From: CAVZVW01 sp963778845
GTDB lineage: Bacteria; Actinomycetota; Actinomycetes; Actinomycetales; Kineosporiaceae
Direction of reading: 5' to 3'
Length of the DNA: 64,000 nucleotides
Assembly (NCBI GenBank): GCA_963778845.1
Contig: CAVZVW010000001.1
Span: forward strand, 62,001 to 126,000
Shown: piece by piece, positions 8,096 through 17,482 of the stretch
Layout: every line of letters begins with the position of its first letter
How positions within the stretch are numbered: the stretch's first letter is position 1
The notes under the pieces: generated by a model
Databases searched by the model: none
What the model was told of the DNA's origin: nothing
The model's input: only the letters and a program-made list of their open reading frames with translations
Program-made: the position numbers and the translations under genes

Positions 8096-9397
8096 GTGGG
8101 TGCTGCATCGGCACGGGTCTTCGTCGCACGCCTGGCCGGCCTGCCGGTCTTCGACCCGATCGGGGACCAGGTGGGACGGGTGCGCGACGTCGTCTCGGTG
8201 TTCCGCGCCGGCAAGCAGGCCCCGCGGGTCGTCGGCCTCGTCGTCGAGGTCCCCGGGCGGCGTCGGGTCTTCGTGCCGATGACGCGGGTGACGAGCATGG
8301 ACGTCGCCCAGGTCATCACGACCGGGCTGGTCAACATGCGCAGGTTCGAGCAGCGGCCGCCCGAGACTCTCGTGCTCGCAGAGATGCTTGACCGGACCGT
8401 CCGCCTGCGGGAGAGCCTGGACGCGGCGGGCGGCCAGGTGATCGTGCAGGACGTCGCCATGCAGCAGACGAGGCGGGAGTGGCGCATCTCCAAGGTCTTC
8501 GTGCGCCGGGTGCGGCCGGGCGGGCTCACGCGACCCCTGCGGCGGCGCGGGGAGACCCTGCTGGTCGACTTCGAGGACCTTGCCGACATCGGGGTCGTCG
8601 AGCAGCGTCAGGGCGCAGCGAACCTTCTGGCGGCGTTCGAGGAGCTCAAGGCCGCCGACCTCGCCGACGTGATCCGCGAGCTCACTCCCAAGCGCCGGCT
8701 GGAGGTGGCCGCGGCGCTGGACGACGAGCGGCTGGCCGACGTCCTCGAGGAGCTCCCCGAGGACGACCAGGTGGAGATCCTCTCCGCCCTCGGCCGCGAC
8801 CGTGCGGCCGACGTCCTCGAGGCGATGCAGCCGGACGACGCGGCCGACCTGCTCAGCGAGCTGCCCCAGGAGCAGGCCGACCTGCTCCTGGAGCTCATGG
8901 ACCCGCGCGAGGCCAAGGACGTGCGCCGGCTGCTCGCCTACGAGGAGGACACCGCAGGCGGCCTGATGACCCCCGAGCCGGTGATCCTCCCCCCGGAGGC
9001 CACGATCGCCGAGGCGCTCGCGCGGGTGCGGCGCGCCGACCTGTCCCCGGCACTCGCCGCAGCCGTGTACGTCTGCCGGCCGCCTCTGGAGACACCGACC
9101 GGTAAGTACTTGGGGTTGGTGCACATCCAGCGCATGCTCCGCGAGCCGCCGCACGAGGCCCTGGGCGGCGTCCTCGACAAGGACGTCGAGCCCCTGACCG
9201 CCGACGCCCGCCTCGACGTCGTGACCCGCGAGCTCGCGACGTACAACCTGGTGTGCATGCCTGTCACCGATGCCGCGGGCCGGCTCGTGGGCGTCGTCAC
9301 CGTCGACGACGTGCTGGACCACCTGCTCCCCGAGGACTGGCGCGAGGCCGACGACGGGCGTGACGACGTCACCGGGGAGGTGCCGCGTGTGCGCTGA
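8096..9397 (+). CDS. MgtE N-domain/CBS protein with PRC-barrel-like N-terminus, no channel domain
   Basis: About 433 residues. The first ~170 residues form two beta-rich PRC-barrel-like segments (RLAGLPVFDPIGDQVGRVRD). A helical MgtE-type superhelix follows (LADVIRELTPKRRLEVAAAL, then DQVEILSALGRDRAADVLEA). A CBS pair closes the protein (TAGGLMTPEPV to GVVTVDDVLDHLL). The five-helix transmembrane Mg2+ channel of true MgtE is absent, so this is a soluble or peripheral sensor rather than a transporter. GTG 8096 is preferred because of the -10 box and because upstream sequence is low-complexity. The DUF1003 gene follows with an 11-bp overlap, a pairing seen in other actinobacteria. Confidence 0.85.
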   Translation: MGAASARVFVARLAGLPVFDPIGDQVGRVRDVVSVFRAGKQAPRVVGLVVEVPGRRRVFVPMTRVTSMDVAQVITTGLVNMRRFEQRPPETLVLAEMLDRTVRLRESLDAAGGQVIVQDVAMQQTRREWRISKVFVRRVRPGGLTRPLRRRGETLLVDFEDLADIGVVEQRQGAANLLAAFEELKAADLADVIRELTPKRRLEVAAALDDERLADVLEELPEDDQVEILSALGRDRAADVLEAMQPDDAADLLSELPQEQADLLLELMDPREAKDVRRLLAYEEDTAGGLMTPEPVILPPEATIAEALARVRRADLSPALAAAVYVCRPPLETPTGKYLGLVHIQRMLREPPHEALGGVLDKDVEPLTADARLDVVTRELATYNLVCMPVTDAAGRLVGVVTVDDVLDHLLPEDWREADDGRDDVTGEVPRVR

Positions 9398-10120
9398 GGC
9401 CCGCGACGGCGCGTCCCCTGCGCGGGCGGGAGGCTCGACGCGGCGCACTCCCACGGACGACGCGGTCCGGCGACCGCGGCCTCGACGCCCACCTGGCCTG
9501 GACACCCCGTCGGAGAGCCGGAGGAGCCTGCCCACGCCCTCGGTCGACCCGGAGGTCTTCGGCCGGTGGTCCGAGCGCTTCGCACGGTTCATGGGCACGG
9601 CGTGGTTCATCGTCGGGATGACGGTGTTCGTGGCCGCCTGGATCATCTGGAACACCTACGCTCCCCGAGCCTGCAGTTCGACCCGCGAGCCCTCAACTAC
9701 ACCCTGCTCACCCTCATCCTGAGCCTGCAGGCTTCCTACGCCGCCCCGCTCATCCTGCTGGCGCAGAACCGCCAGGCCGACCGCGACCGGGTCACCTTCG
9801 AGCAGGACCGCCAGCGCGGCGAGCGCAACCTCGCAGACACCGAGTACCTGGCCCGCGAGGTCGCCGCCCTGCGGATCGCGCTGCGCGAGGTCGCCACGCG
9901 TGACTATCTGCGCTCGGAGCTCCGGCTGGTGGTGGAGGAGGTGCTCGACGAGCTGGCCCCCCAGCGAGCCGGGGCGGCCGCCGGCCCCGAGACCGACGTC
10001 GTCCCCCGCTCACGCAAGGCCAAGGGCCGCACCAAGGACCGCCGGCCCCCGCAGCCGGCGGTGCCTGACGCTCAGGTCGTTCCCACGGTCAACCCGGACG
10101 GCTCCCCTGCCGACATCTAG
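9387..10120 (+). CDS. DUF1003 membrane protein (frameshift in a C-run)
   Basis: Start GTG 9387 has GGGGAGG six bases upstream. After a basic, disordered ~60-residue N-terminus come two membrane segments (FMGTAWFIVGMTVFVAAWII, then LNYTLLTLILSLQASYAAP) and the DUF1003 hallmark LILLAQNRQADRDRV, followed by a coiled coil. The second membrane segment is in a different frame: one base appears missing near 9662-9667 (TACGCTCCCCGAGC), where an extra C would restore APPSLQFDP. Function unknown; coupling to the MgtE-like sensor suggests an inner-membrane partner. Confidence 0.8.
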
Positions 10121-10123
10121 GGC

Positions 10124-12065
10124 GTGACTGGACAGGGCGTGGCCCACAGCGGCAGGTCGGCGACCGCGCGTCGGCGGCTCGGCGACGTCCTCGTCGACTC
10201 TGGGCTGCTCACGCCCGAACAGCTCGACGTGGCCCTGGAGGAGCAGCGGGGCACCCACGGCCCGCGCCGCCGACTCGGCCAGGTGGTGGCCGACCTCGGC
10301 CTGTTGTCCGAGCACGACGTCGCCCTGTGCCTGGCAGACCTGCTCGGGCTTGCGCTGCTGGACCTGTCGAAGGCCTTCCCCGCGCCGGACGTCGTCCGCC
10401 TGCTCCCGCGCGCCGTCGCCGAACGCACCCGCGTGCTCGTGCTCGACCGCACGCCGAAGGGCCTGCTCGTGGCCGCCGCCGACCCGACGAACGTGCTCGC
10501 CATCGACGACGTCAAGCTCTACACCCGCAGCCCCGAGGTGCAGGTCGTGGTGGCGACCGAGAGCCAGATCCGAGATCACATCGCCAGGGCGTGGTCCATC
10601 GGGGAGGACACGGCGCAGACCTCGTTCTCCGAGGAGGACGATGACGCCGGGGACGAGGACGCGCACCTGCGTGCGGTCGACGACCAGGCGCCGATCGTCA
10701 AGCTGGTCAACAGGATGCTCGCCGACGCCGTGCGGATGGGCGCCTCCGACATCCACGTCGAGGTGCAGCGCGACGGCGTGCGCATGAGGTACCGGGTCGA
10801 CGGGCTGCTGCGCGAGGTCATGAAGGCCCCCCGCCGCATCGCCAACTCGGTCGTGAGCCGTATCAAGATCATGTCCGGGTTGGACATCGCGGAGCATCGA
10901 GTGCCCCAGGACGGGCGGACCCGTTTCATGGTGGAGGGCCAGCGCGGTCGACGCGCGGGTCAGCACCCTGCCGAGCCTGCACGGGGAGAAGGTCGTGATC
11001 CGCCTGCTCAGCCGCGGCGACGCGGTCGCCCCGCTGGACGGCCTGGGACTCGAGCCCGGCCAGCTGCGCGCGGTGGAGTCGGCACTGGCGGCGCCGCAGG
11101 GGCTGATTCTCATCACCGGGCCGACCGGGTCGGGCAAGACGAACACGCTGTACTCCGCGATCACCCACATCCGCTCCGTGGAGAAGAACATCGTCACCCT
11201 CGAGGACCCGGTCGAGGTACAGCTGCCCGGGATCACCCAGGTCGGGGTGAACGAGCGCAGCGGGATGACGTTCGGCCGCGGCCTGCGCGCGGTCCTTCGC
11301 CAGGACCCCGACATCGTGCTCGTCGGCGAGGTCCGAGACGCCGAGACGGCCGAGCTGGCGCTGAAGGCGTCCCTGACCGGCCACCTCGTGCTCACCACAC
11401 TGCACACCAACTCCGCCGTCGCCGCCCTCACCCGCCTGGTCGACATGGGCGCCGAACCCTTCCTCGTGGCGTCGTCGCTCACCGCCGCGATCGCTCAGCG
11501 GCTGGTGCGCAGGCCCTGCCCAGGCTGCGCCGCCCCCTACACCCCCGACGACGTCACCCTGGCCCTGCTGGGCCTGCAGCCGGAGGACCTCGCTGACGCC
11601 ACTCCCATGCGCGGCGTCGGCTGTATGGACTGCGGTACGACGGGGTACCGCGGCCGCATCGGGGTGTTCGAGGTGCTGACCGTCGACGCGGCCATGCGGC
11701 AGGTGCTCATCAAGGACGCCACGGAGTCCTCGACGGCCGCCCAGGCGCGAGCAACGGGCATGCTCACGCTTCGGGCCGCCGCGATCGACAAGGCCCGCCG
11801 CGGGGAGACGACGTTCGAGGAGGCGCTGCGCGTCACCCACTCCGACCGGGCGAGCGCCCACGTCTGTGCGGCGTGCGAGCGACCGGTCGAGACGGACATG
11901 CTCGTCTGCCCGTGGTGCGCGGCCACGCTCGACCGCGGCCACTGCAGCCAGTGCTCGCGCAACCTCGACCCGGACTGGAAGGTCTGCCCCTACTGCCGCA
12001 CGCCTGCGGCGTCGCGAACCTCGCACGCCGAGACCGTGCCGTCGCCCCGGACCGGCACCATCTGA
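10124..12065 (+). CDS. PilB/GspE-family secretion ATPase with C-terminal double zinc ribbon (frameshift)
   Basis: About 646 residues once one extra base near 10946 (CAGCGCGGTCGAC) is discounted. The N-terminal ~110 residues match the MshEN fold (RRLGDVLVDSGLLTPEQLD), which in other proteins binds cyclic di-GMP. The ATPase core has Walker A GPTGSGKTN, an aspartate box (VTLEDPVE), Walker B (IVLVGEVRDAETA) and the CxxC pairs CPGC and CMDC. After the family's usual end come four more CxxC pairs (CAAC, CPWC, CSQC, CPYC), a double zinc ribbon. No prepilin, PilC or PilM genes lie in the window. It would energise a type IV pilus or type II-like machine encoded elsewhere. Confidence 0.85.
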
Positions 12066-12075
12066 GCCCCGCACA

Positions 12076-12081
12076 TACGAT
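12076..12081 (+). promoter_or_regulatory. -10 element of a leaderless transcript (mrp)
   Basis: TACGAT lies six bases before the GTG start of mrp, as expected for leaderless initiation. Confidence 0.55.
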
Positions 12082-12087
12082 CGGGGG

Positions 12088-13236
12088 GTGACAGCCCCTA
12101 CGCAGGAGTCCGTCGGCGCAGCCTTGGCGACCGTGATCGACCCGGAGATCCGCCGGCCGATCACGGAGCTGGACATGGTCAAGTCGGTGCGCGTCGACGG
12201 CGGGCGCGTGGCCGTGGCCGTCTATCTCACGATCGCGGGTTGCCCGATGCGCGACACCCTCACCCGTGACGTCCGGGCCGCGGTGGGCGCGGTGGAGGGT
12301 GTCACGGACGTCGACGTCGAGCTCGACGTCATGTCCGACGAGCAGCGCCAGGCCCTCAAGGACAAGCTGCGCGGCCCCGGCCAGCGCGAGATCCCCTTCT
12401 CCCGGCCCGGCTCCCTGACCCGGGTCTACGCCGTGGCGTCGGGCAAGGGCGGCGTCGGCAAGTCCAGCGTCACCGTCAACCTGGCGGCCGCCATGGCCGC
12501 CGACGGGATGGCGGTCGGGGTCGTCGACGCCGACGTCTACGGCTTCTCGGTGCCGCGCATGCTCGGCGTGAGCCAGTCGCCCACCCGCGTGGGGTCGGGG
12601 GCGGACGACGCCGATGCGATGATCCTTCCCCCCGTGGCCCACGGCGTGAAGGTCATCTCGATCGGCATGTTCGTCCCCGGGAACCAGCCGGTCGTGTGGC
12701 GGGGCCCGATGCTGCACCGCGCCCTCGAGCAGTTCCTCGGCGACGTCTTCTGGGGCGACCTCGACGTGCTCCTGCTCGACCTGCCGCCGGGCACCGGCGA
12801 CATCGCCATCTCCACCGCGCAGCTGCTGCCGACAGCGGAGATCGTGGTGGTCACGACGCCGCAGACTGCTGCCGCCGAGGTCGCCGAGCGGGCGGGCTCC
12901 ATCGCCCTGCAGACCAAACAGCTGATCGCCGGCGTCGTGGAGAACATGTCGTGGCTGGAGCTGCCGGACGGTTCCCGGATGGACGTCTTCGGGACGGGTG
13001 GCGGGCAGCACGTGGCCCAGTCCCTCGGGCGAGCGATGGGGACGACCGTGCCCCTGCTCGGCCAGGTGCCGATCGACCTCGCTCTGCGCGAGGGGGGCGA
13101 CAGCGGCACCCCGGTCGTGCTGTCCCACCCCGACTCACCGGCGTCGGTCGCCCTGCGCGGCGTCGCTCTCGCACTGGGTCGGCGGGCACGGGGGCTGGCG
13201 GGTCGGTCGCTCGGGCTGTCACCCGTGGGCAGGTGA
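12088..13236 (+). CDS. mrp: Mrp/ApbC-family iron-sulfur cluster carrier ATPase
   Basis: About 382 residues. An N-terminal MIP18/DUF59 domain (TVIDPEIRRPITELDMVKSV) is followed by a ParA/MinD-like P-loop ATPase with the deviant Walker A GKGGVGKSS, switch I (VDADVYGFSVPRML) and switch II (LLLDLPPGTGD). These carriers bind a bridging 4Fe-4S cluster and pass it to apoproteins. The usual CxxC bridge near the C-terminus is not evident, as in some actinobacterial members. The start was chosen from the -10 box and the conserved N-terminus. It converges on tatB. Confidence 0.9.
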   Translation: MTAPTQESVGAALATVIDPEIRRPITELDMVKSVRVDGGRVAVAVYLTIAGCPMRDTLTRDVRAAVGAVEGVTDVDVELDVMSDEQRQALKDKLRGPGQREIPFSRPGSLTRVYAVASGKGGVGKSSVTVNLAAAMAADGMAVGVVDADVYGFSVPRMLGVSQSPTRVGSGADDADAMILPPVAHGVKVISIGMFVPGNQPVVWRGPMLHRALEQFLGDVFWGDLDVLLLDLPPGTGDIAISTAQLLPTAEIVVVTTPQTAAAEVAERAGSIALQTKQLIAGVVENMSWLELPDGSRMDVFGTGGGQHVAQSLGRAMGTTVPLLGQVPIDLALREGGDSGTPVVLSHPDSPASVALRGVALALGRRARGLAGRSLGLSPVGR

Positions 13237-13249
13237 GGCTCGGCCCGCG

Positions 13250-13723
13250 TCAGGTGGCGTCGGTGTCGTAGGGCACGGCGTCGTCGCGGGGCACGGCGTC
13301 GTCGCGGGGCACGGTGTCGTCGCGGGGCACGGTGTCGGCGTATGGCGGCGCCTGTGCCGACGGCTGCGAACCCGCCTCGGGCGAGGACGGCGGCTGCTCG
13401 GTGGGGCCCCCGGCCGAGACGGGCTTGCCGTCCACCGCGCTCTTCAGGCCGAGAGGGTCGTCGGGGTCCCAGACGTCCGCGAGCGCCTCACGGACGATCC
13501 TGCGGGGGTCGTACTGGCGAGGGTCGAGCTTGCGCCAGTCGACCTCGTCGAACTCCGGGCCGAGCTCGGCGCGCACCTGCTCGGTGGCGCCCTGGGCCAT
13601 CCGCCGCAGCTCACGCGCGAGCCGAGCCAGCTGCTGGGCGTACCGGGGCAGCCGCTCGGGACCGAGCACGAGCGCCGCGACGGCGAGCAGCACGAGGAAC
13701 TCGCTGGGGTTGATGCCCAACAT
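13250..13723 (-). CDS. tatB: Sec-independent translocase protein TatB
   Basis: About 157 residues. One N-terminal membrane helix is followed by the Tat hinge (LVLGPERLPRYAQQLARLA) and an amphipathic helix, as in TatA/B. The C-terminal part is acidic and proline-rich and ends in a short repeated PRDD motif encoded by an 18-bp tandem repeat. TatB binds twin-arginine precursors together with TatC. It sits directly downstream of htrA (10-bp gap) in the sigE locus, which supports TatB over TatA. tatC is not in the window. Confidence 0.88.
   Translation of the reverse strand: MLGINPSEFLVLLAVAALVLGPERLPRYAQQLARLARELRRMAQGATEQVRAELGPEFDEVDWRKLDPRQYDPRRIVREALADVWDPDDPLGLKSAVDGKPVSAGGPTEQPPSSPEAGSQPSAQAPPYADTVPRDDTVPRDDAVPRDDAVPYDTDAT
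13271..13342. repeat. 18-bp tandem repeat, four copies, in the tatB 3' end
   Basis: Four head-to-tail units based on GGGCACGGCGTCGTCGCG: two identical, one with a single change, the last diverging at its end. They encode the repeated VPRDD(T/A) tail of TatB. Eighteen is a multiple of three, so copy-number change would keep the frame. Confidence 0.85.
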
Positions 13724-13733
13724 CGGCGTGTCC

Positions 13734-15161
13734 CTAGTCGGCCGCGGCGTCGAGAGTGACCCGGACCATCTTGTCGACGGTGCCCCTGCGCACCGTGAGC
13801 GTGACGGTGGCCCCGGGGGTCTGCGCACGGATCGCGACCACGAGCTCGTCCGGGTCGGCCACGGGTCGGCCGTTGAACGCGACGATCACGTCACCAGGTT
13901 GGATGCCGGCGCGGTCGGCCGGGCCGCCCTTGGTGACCGGCGGCGGCTGGCCCGACGGGGAGGTCTGGAGGACCTTCACGCCCTCACCGTCGTACGTGCG
14001 GTCCAGGAGCACCCCGATGATCGGGTGCTGCGCCTTGCCGGTGTGGATCAGCTGCTGAGCCGTACGCCGCGCCTGGTTGCTCGGGATGGCGAAGCCGAGC
14101 CCGATGTTGCCGGTGGTGGTCGTGGTGGCCCCCGGCGCCCTGGCGATCGCGGAGTTGATGCCGATGACGTGGCCGGCCATGTCGACCAGGGGGCCACCGG
14201 AGTTGCCCGGGTTGATCGCCGCGTCGGTCTGGATCGCGTTGATGTATGCCGGGGTGTCGGACTCCCCGGCAGCCACCGGGCGGTTCAGTGCGCTGACGAT
14301 CCCTGTCGTCACGGTGCCCTGAAGCCCGAGTGGGGCACCGATGGCGATGACCTCGTCCCCGACGACCACGCCGTCGGAGTCCCCGAGCGCGAGCGGCACC
14401 AACCCGGTGTCGTCCACCTTGACCACCGCCAGGTCGTAGGAGTCGTCTCGACCGACCACGCGGGCGTCTGACTGGGACCCGTCCTGGAACACGACCTTGA
14501 TCGAGCCGCCGCCTGCAGCCCCGGACACAACGTGGTTGTTGGTCAGGATGTAGCCCTTGGCATCGATCACGAAGCCCGAGCCTGTGCCGGCGCCGTCCGC
14601 CCCGCGCACGCGGATCGCCACCACGCTGGGCAGCACCCTGCGGGCCACCCCGGCGACGCTCGCGGCGTCGCGTGCGGTCGAGACCTGAGCTGGGGCGGGC
14701 AGGGTGAGCCCGGGGTCCACCGTGTGCGACGTCGCGGACCGGCTCTCGAGGTAGGCACCGGCGAACCCTCCCGCCAGACCCGCCGCCAGGCAGCCGGCGG
14801 CGGCCAGCGCCAGCACCGACGTCCGACGCCGGCGTCGCCGCCCGGGGTCCGGCCCGGGCCACGGCGGTGCGACGTCGACCACCGCCATGGCGGGCGGCGG
14901 AACGGGGACGTCGAGATCGAGCTCGAGCGTGGTCTGGCCGGGAATCACGTCCGTGGGCTCGGGCGGTGCCGGCCCGGGGTCCGCCGACGGCACGGCCTCT
15001 GCAGACGACACGGCCTCGGCGGGCGACACGGCCTCTCCGGACGGCATGGCATTGGGCGACAGCACGGCCTCTGCGGGCGTGGGACTCCACCACCAGGCGT
15101 CCGCCGGCGGTCCCGGGACGGCGCCCTCGTCCGGCTGGCTCGGCGGCTGCTGCTCGCTCAT
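13734..15161 (-). CDS. htrA: HtrA/DegP-type membrane-anchored serine protease with PDZ domain
   Basis: About 475 residues. A ~107-residue proline/glutamate-rich cytoplasmic part is followed by RRRRRR and one membrane segment (residues ~115-138). The trypsin-like domain has His210 (LTNNHVV), Asp243 (SYDLAVV) and Ser321 (GNSGGPL), a complete triad. A PDZ domain (GPADRAGIQPGDVIVAFNG) closes the protein. It degrades or refolds misfolded envelope proteins. ATG 15161, with GGAGGG nine bases upstream, is preferred over GTG 15179. Position in the sigE-antisigma-htrA-tatB cluster fits the envelope-stress protease of mycobacteria. Confidence 0.92.
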   Translation of the reverse strand: MSEQQPPSQPDEGAVPGPPADAWWWSPTPAEAVLSPNAMPSGEAVSPAEAVSSAEAVPSADPGPAPPEPTDVIPGQTTLELDLDVPVPPPAMAVVDVAPPWPGPDPGRRRRRRTSVLALAAAGCLAAGLAGGFAGAYLESRSATSHTVDPGLTLPAPAQVSTARDAASVAGVARRVLPSVVAIRVRGADGAGTGSGFVIDAKGYILTNNHVVSGAAGGGSIKVVFQDGSQSDARVVGRDDSYDLAVVKVDDTGLVPLALGDSDGVVVGDEVIAIGAPLGLQGTVTTGIVSALNRPVAAGESDTPAYINAIQTDAAINPGNSGGPLVDMAGHVIGINSAIARAPGATTTTTGNIGLGFAIPSNQARRTAQQLIHTGKAQHPIIGVLLDRTYDGEGVKVLQTSPSGQPPPVTKGGPADRAGIQPGDVIVAFNGRPVADPDELVVAIRAQTPGATVTLTVRRGTVDKMVRVTLDAAAD

Positions 15162-15229
15162 CGCTGGACGTCCCTCCACACTTACCCCGCCGCACGCGTC
15201 CTCAGCGTCTCACAAGGGCGGGACGTCGC

Positions 15230-15823
15230 CTACTTCGTGGGGGAGGCGGAGGGCCGGCCGAAGACCCAGGTGACCTGCTCGCCGGTGAACGGCGGCACAG
15301 GGGAGCCTGGACGCAGGACCGCGGTGTCGACGGGCGCGTTCACCGCCGGCAGGTCAGACGGGAGGTTCACGACCGCCAGCGCGACAGCGCCCAGGCCCAT
15401 GATGGACAGGGCGCCGATCACGGCGGCACCGAACGTGCGCTGACGGCGCCGCGACAGCCGACCCGCGACCCGGCCACCGGGGCGCCGCCTGTCCCGCCTG
15501 CCGGTAGGTGCCACGGCCCCTTGGGGCCGTGCAGCGGCACCGGCACCCACGACAACGGGCAGCGGGCGCGCCGTCCCGGGAACGCGTCCCTCTCTCGGCG
15601 GCAGCGGACCCGTGGGGCCGCCGATCAGGAGAAGACTCGTGATCAACGCCGGGCCGGGCTCCGGCGTGGCCATCGCCACGAGGCGGGCCTTGGTCAACCG
15701 TTCGGCCTCGACTGCCTCCCGGCAGGTGTCGCACACGGCGGCGTGGGCATAGGCACGGTCGGCCGCATCCGCCGGGAGCCGGCCGTCCACAAGCGGCGTC
15801 ACGCGGTCACCGATGCACGTCAC
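15230..15823 (-). CDS. rseA: Zinc-binding anti-sigma factor (RseA-like)
   Basis: About 197 residues. The N-terminus carries the ZAS signature HAAVCDTC, which binds the sigma factor and responds to redox or phosphorylation in relatives. One membrane helix (about residues 130-152, GAVIGALSIMGLGAVALAVV region) places the C-terminal ~45 residues outside. The GTG start overlaps the sigE stop by 4 bp (GTGA), so synthesis is coupled to its sigma factor. A proline/arginine-rich linker separates the two parts. Confidence 0.85.
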   Translation of the reverse strand: MTCIGDRVTPLVDGRLPADAADRAYAHAAVCDTCREAVEAERLTKARLVAMATPEPGPALITSLLLIGGPTGPLPPREGRVPGTARPLPVVVGAGAAARPQGAVAPTGRRDRRRPGGRVAGRLSRRRQRTFGAAVIGALSIMGLGAVALAVVNLPSDLPAVNAPVDTAVLRPGSPVPPFTGEQVTWVFGRPSASPTK

Positions 15824-16581
15824 GACCGGTTCTCGCCCCCGAGTCCCGCTGCCACTGCGGACCCGCGCGCCGGCGGGGCCGCCGGCCGTCGGTGGGACAG
15901 CGCCTCGCGAAGCTGGGCTCGACCACGATGGATGCGCGAGCGCACCGTCCCGAGCTTGATGTCCAACGTGGCGGCGATCTCCTCGTACGACAGCCCCTCG
16001 ATGTCGCAGAGCACGACGGCGGCCCTGAAGTCGGGCGCGAGGGTGTCGAGGGCGGCTTGGACGTCGTGGTCGAGGTTGTTGTGCTCCCACGCCCGCTCGG
16101 GACCGTGGTCCGGGCCGGGCATCCTGTCCTCGGCGTCGTCCGGCAAGGCGTCGAAGCGGATCCGCTGCTTGCGCCGCATCTGGTCGAGGAAGAGGTTCGT
16201 GGTGATCCGGTGGAGCCAGCCCTCGAACGTGCCCGGGGTGTAGGAGTTGAGGGAGCGGAAGACGCGGACGAAGACCTCCTGGGTCAGGTCCTCGGCATCG
16301 GGCCGGTTGCCGGTCAGGCGGTAGGCAAGGCGGTACACGCGACCGCTGTGCTCGCGGACGATCTCCTCCCAGGTGGGCGCGGTCCACTCCACGGCGTCCA
16401 CCGAAGCCTGCTCGACGGCGTCAGCCGGTCGTTCGGGGACGACGGGCAGCGCCGCGAGGACGCCGGGCGCCTGCAGCCCTGCGTCGTCCTGACCCTGGCG
16501 AACCTGTCTCACCGGCACCTCTTCCGACCTGTCGCGACGGCGGTCGGCCGCCTGACGGTGCAGGGGCACCGTCCACGACAT
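15820..16581 (-). CDS. sigE: ECF sigma factor, SigE-type
   Basis: About 253 residues from ATG 16581; the frame stays open to 16668, so the N-terminus is uncertain. Region 2 is RLAYRLTGNRPDAEDLTQEV and region 4 is YEEIAATLDIKLGTVRSRIH, both typical of group-4 sigma factors. The ~70-residue N-terminal extension is longer than in minimal ECFs, as in mycobacterial SigE. With the coupled anti-sigma factor, htrA and tatB downstream it forms the envelope-stress locus. Confidence 0.9.
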   Translation of the reverse strand: MSWTVPLHRQAADRRRDRSEEVPVRQVRQGQDDAGLQAPGVLAALPVVPERPADAVEQASVDAVEWTAPTWEEIVREHSGRVYRLAYRLTGNRPDAEDLTQEVFVRVFRSLNSYTPGTFEGWLHRITTNLFLDQMRRKQRIRFDALPDDAEDRMPGPDHGPERAWEHNNLDHDVQAALDTLAPDFRAAVVLCDIEGLSYEEIAATLDIKLGTVRSRIHRGRAQLREALSHRRPAAPPARGSAVAAGLGGENRS

Positions 16582-16815
16582 GGTGTAGACCGACACAGCT
16601 CCTCCATGGTCACCGACGAGGTCAGCACAGCGCACTCCGGCTAGCCCCACCATGCGCCACGCGACCATGGCGTCCTCGGCTCAGACGTCCTCGACGCCCA
16701 CCCCGGGTGGAGCTCACCTGCCTGCGGCAACGCCGGGGCGGCGCCGAAGGTTCCCCCGGCCCGGCACTAGGCTGGCACTCGGGCACGCCGGCCCGCCGTC
16801 ACCGAGGAGGCCGCC

Positions 16816-17448
16816 ATCAGCGCACCCACGCCCGCGACCTGGGCCTACGCGGACAGCTACCTGCCCGAGGACGACATCCTTCAGAGGGCCCGCAGCCGCG
16901 CCGAGGAGCTCGGGTGCACCCCGGTGCACCCCGGCACGGGTGCGGCCCTGCGTGTGCTGGCGGCGGCCCTTGCGGCCCGGTCGGTGGTCGAGATCGGCAC
17001 CGGGACCGGGGTGTCCGGCCTGTACCTCTTGCGTGGGATGCCCGAGGACGGCGTGCTCACGACCATCGACGTCGAGCCCGAGAACCAGCGTGCCGCCAAG
17101 GAGACGTTCGCCGAGGCCGGCATCAGGTCCAACCGCACACGGGTGATCTCCGGGCGCGCGCTGGACGTGCTGCCCCGCATGACCGACCGGGCCTACGACC
17201 TCGTGGTGCTCGACGCCGACAAGACGGAGTACTCGGCGTACCTCGAGCAGGCTCTGCGGCTGCTGCGCCCCGGCGGGGTCATCGCCGTCGACAACGCCCT
17301 GTGGCACGACAGGGTGGCCGACCCGGCGCAGCGCGACGAGGTCACGACCACGATCCGGGAGATGGGCAAGACCATCCGATCCGACGAGCGGCTCGTGGCA
17401 GCCATGCTGCCGTGCGGCGACGGCCTGCTCGTCGCCGTGCTGCGCTGA
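16816..17448 (+). CDS. SAM-dependent O-methyltransferase, apparent ATC start
   Basis: About 210 residues of the catechol/caffeoyl-CoA O-methyltransferase type. The SAM-binding motif is VVEIGTGTGVSGLYLL, followed by the metal-ligand region VVLDADKTEY and GGVIAVDNALW. There is no ATG, GTG or TTG in frame between a stop at 16768 and GTG 16924, yet the conserved N-terminus (ATWAYADSYLPEDDILQRA) is encoded there. GAGGAGG (16804-16810) sits five bases before ATC 16816. The gene either uses ATC or has one wrong base. It is divergent from sigE, the same arrangement as in mycobacteria. Confidence 0.85.
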   Translation: MSAPTPATWAYADSYLPEDDILQRARSRAEELGCTPVHPGTGAALRVLAAALAARSVVEIGTGTGVSGLYLLRGMPEDGVLTTIDVEPENQRAAKETFAEAGIRSNRTRVISGRALDVLPRMTDRAYDLVVLDADKTEYSAYLEQALRLLRPGGVIAVDNALWHDRVADPAQRDEVTTTIREMGKTIRSDERLVAAMLPCGDGLLVAVLR

Positions 17449-17482
17449 GGGGCAGACCGCAGCCCACCAGCCCACCACCCCA

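Noticed and set aside
8096..9397. Magnesium transporter MgtE
   Set aside because: The transmembrane channel domain is absent, so it cannot be a transporter by itself.
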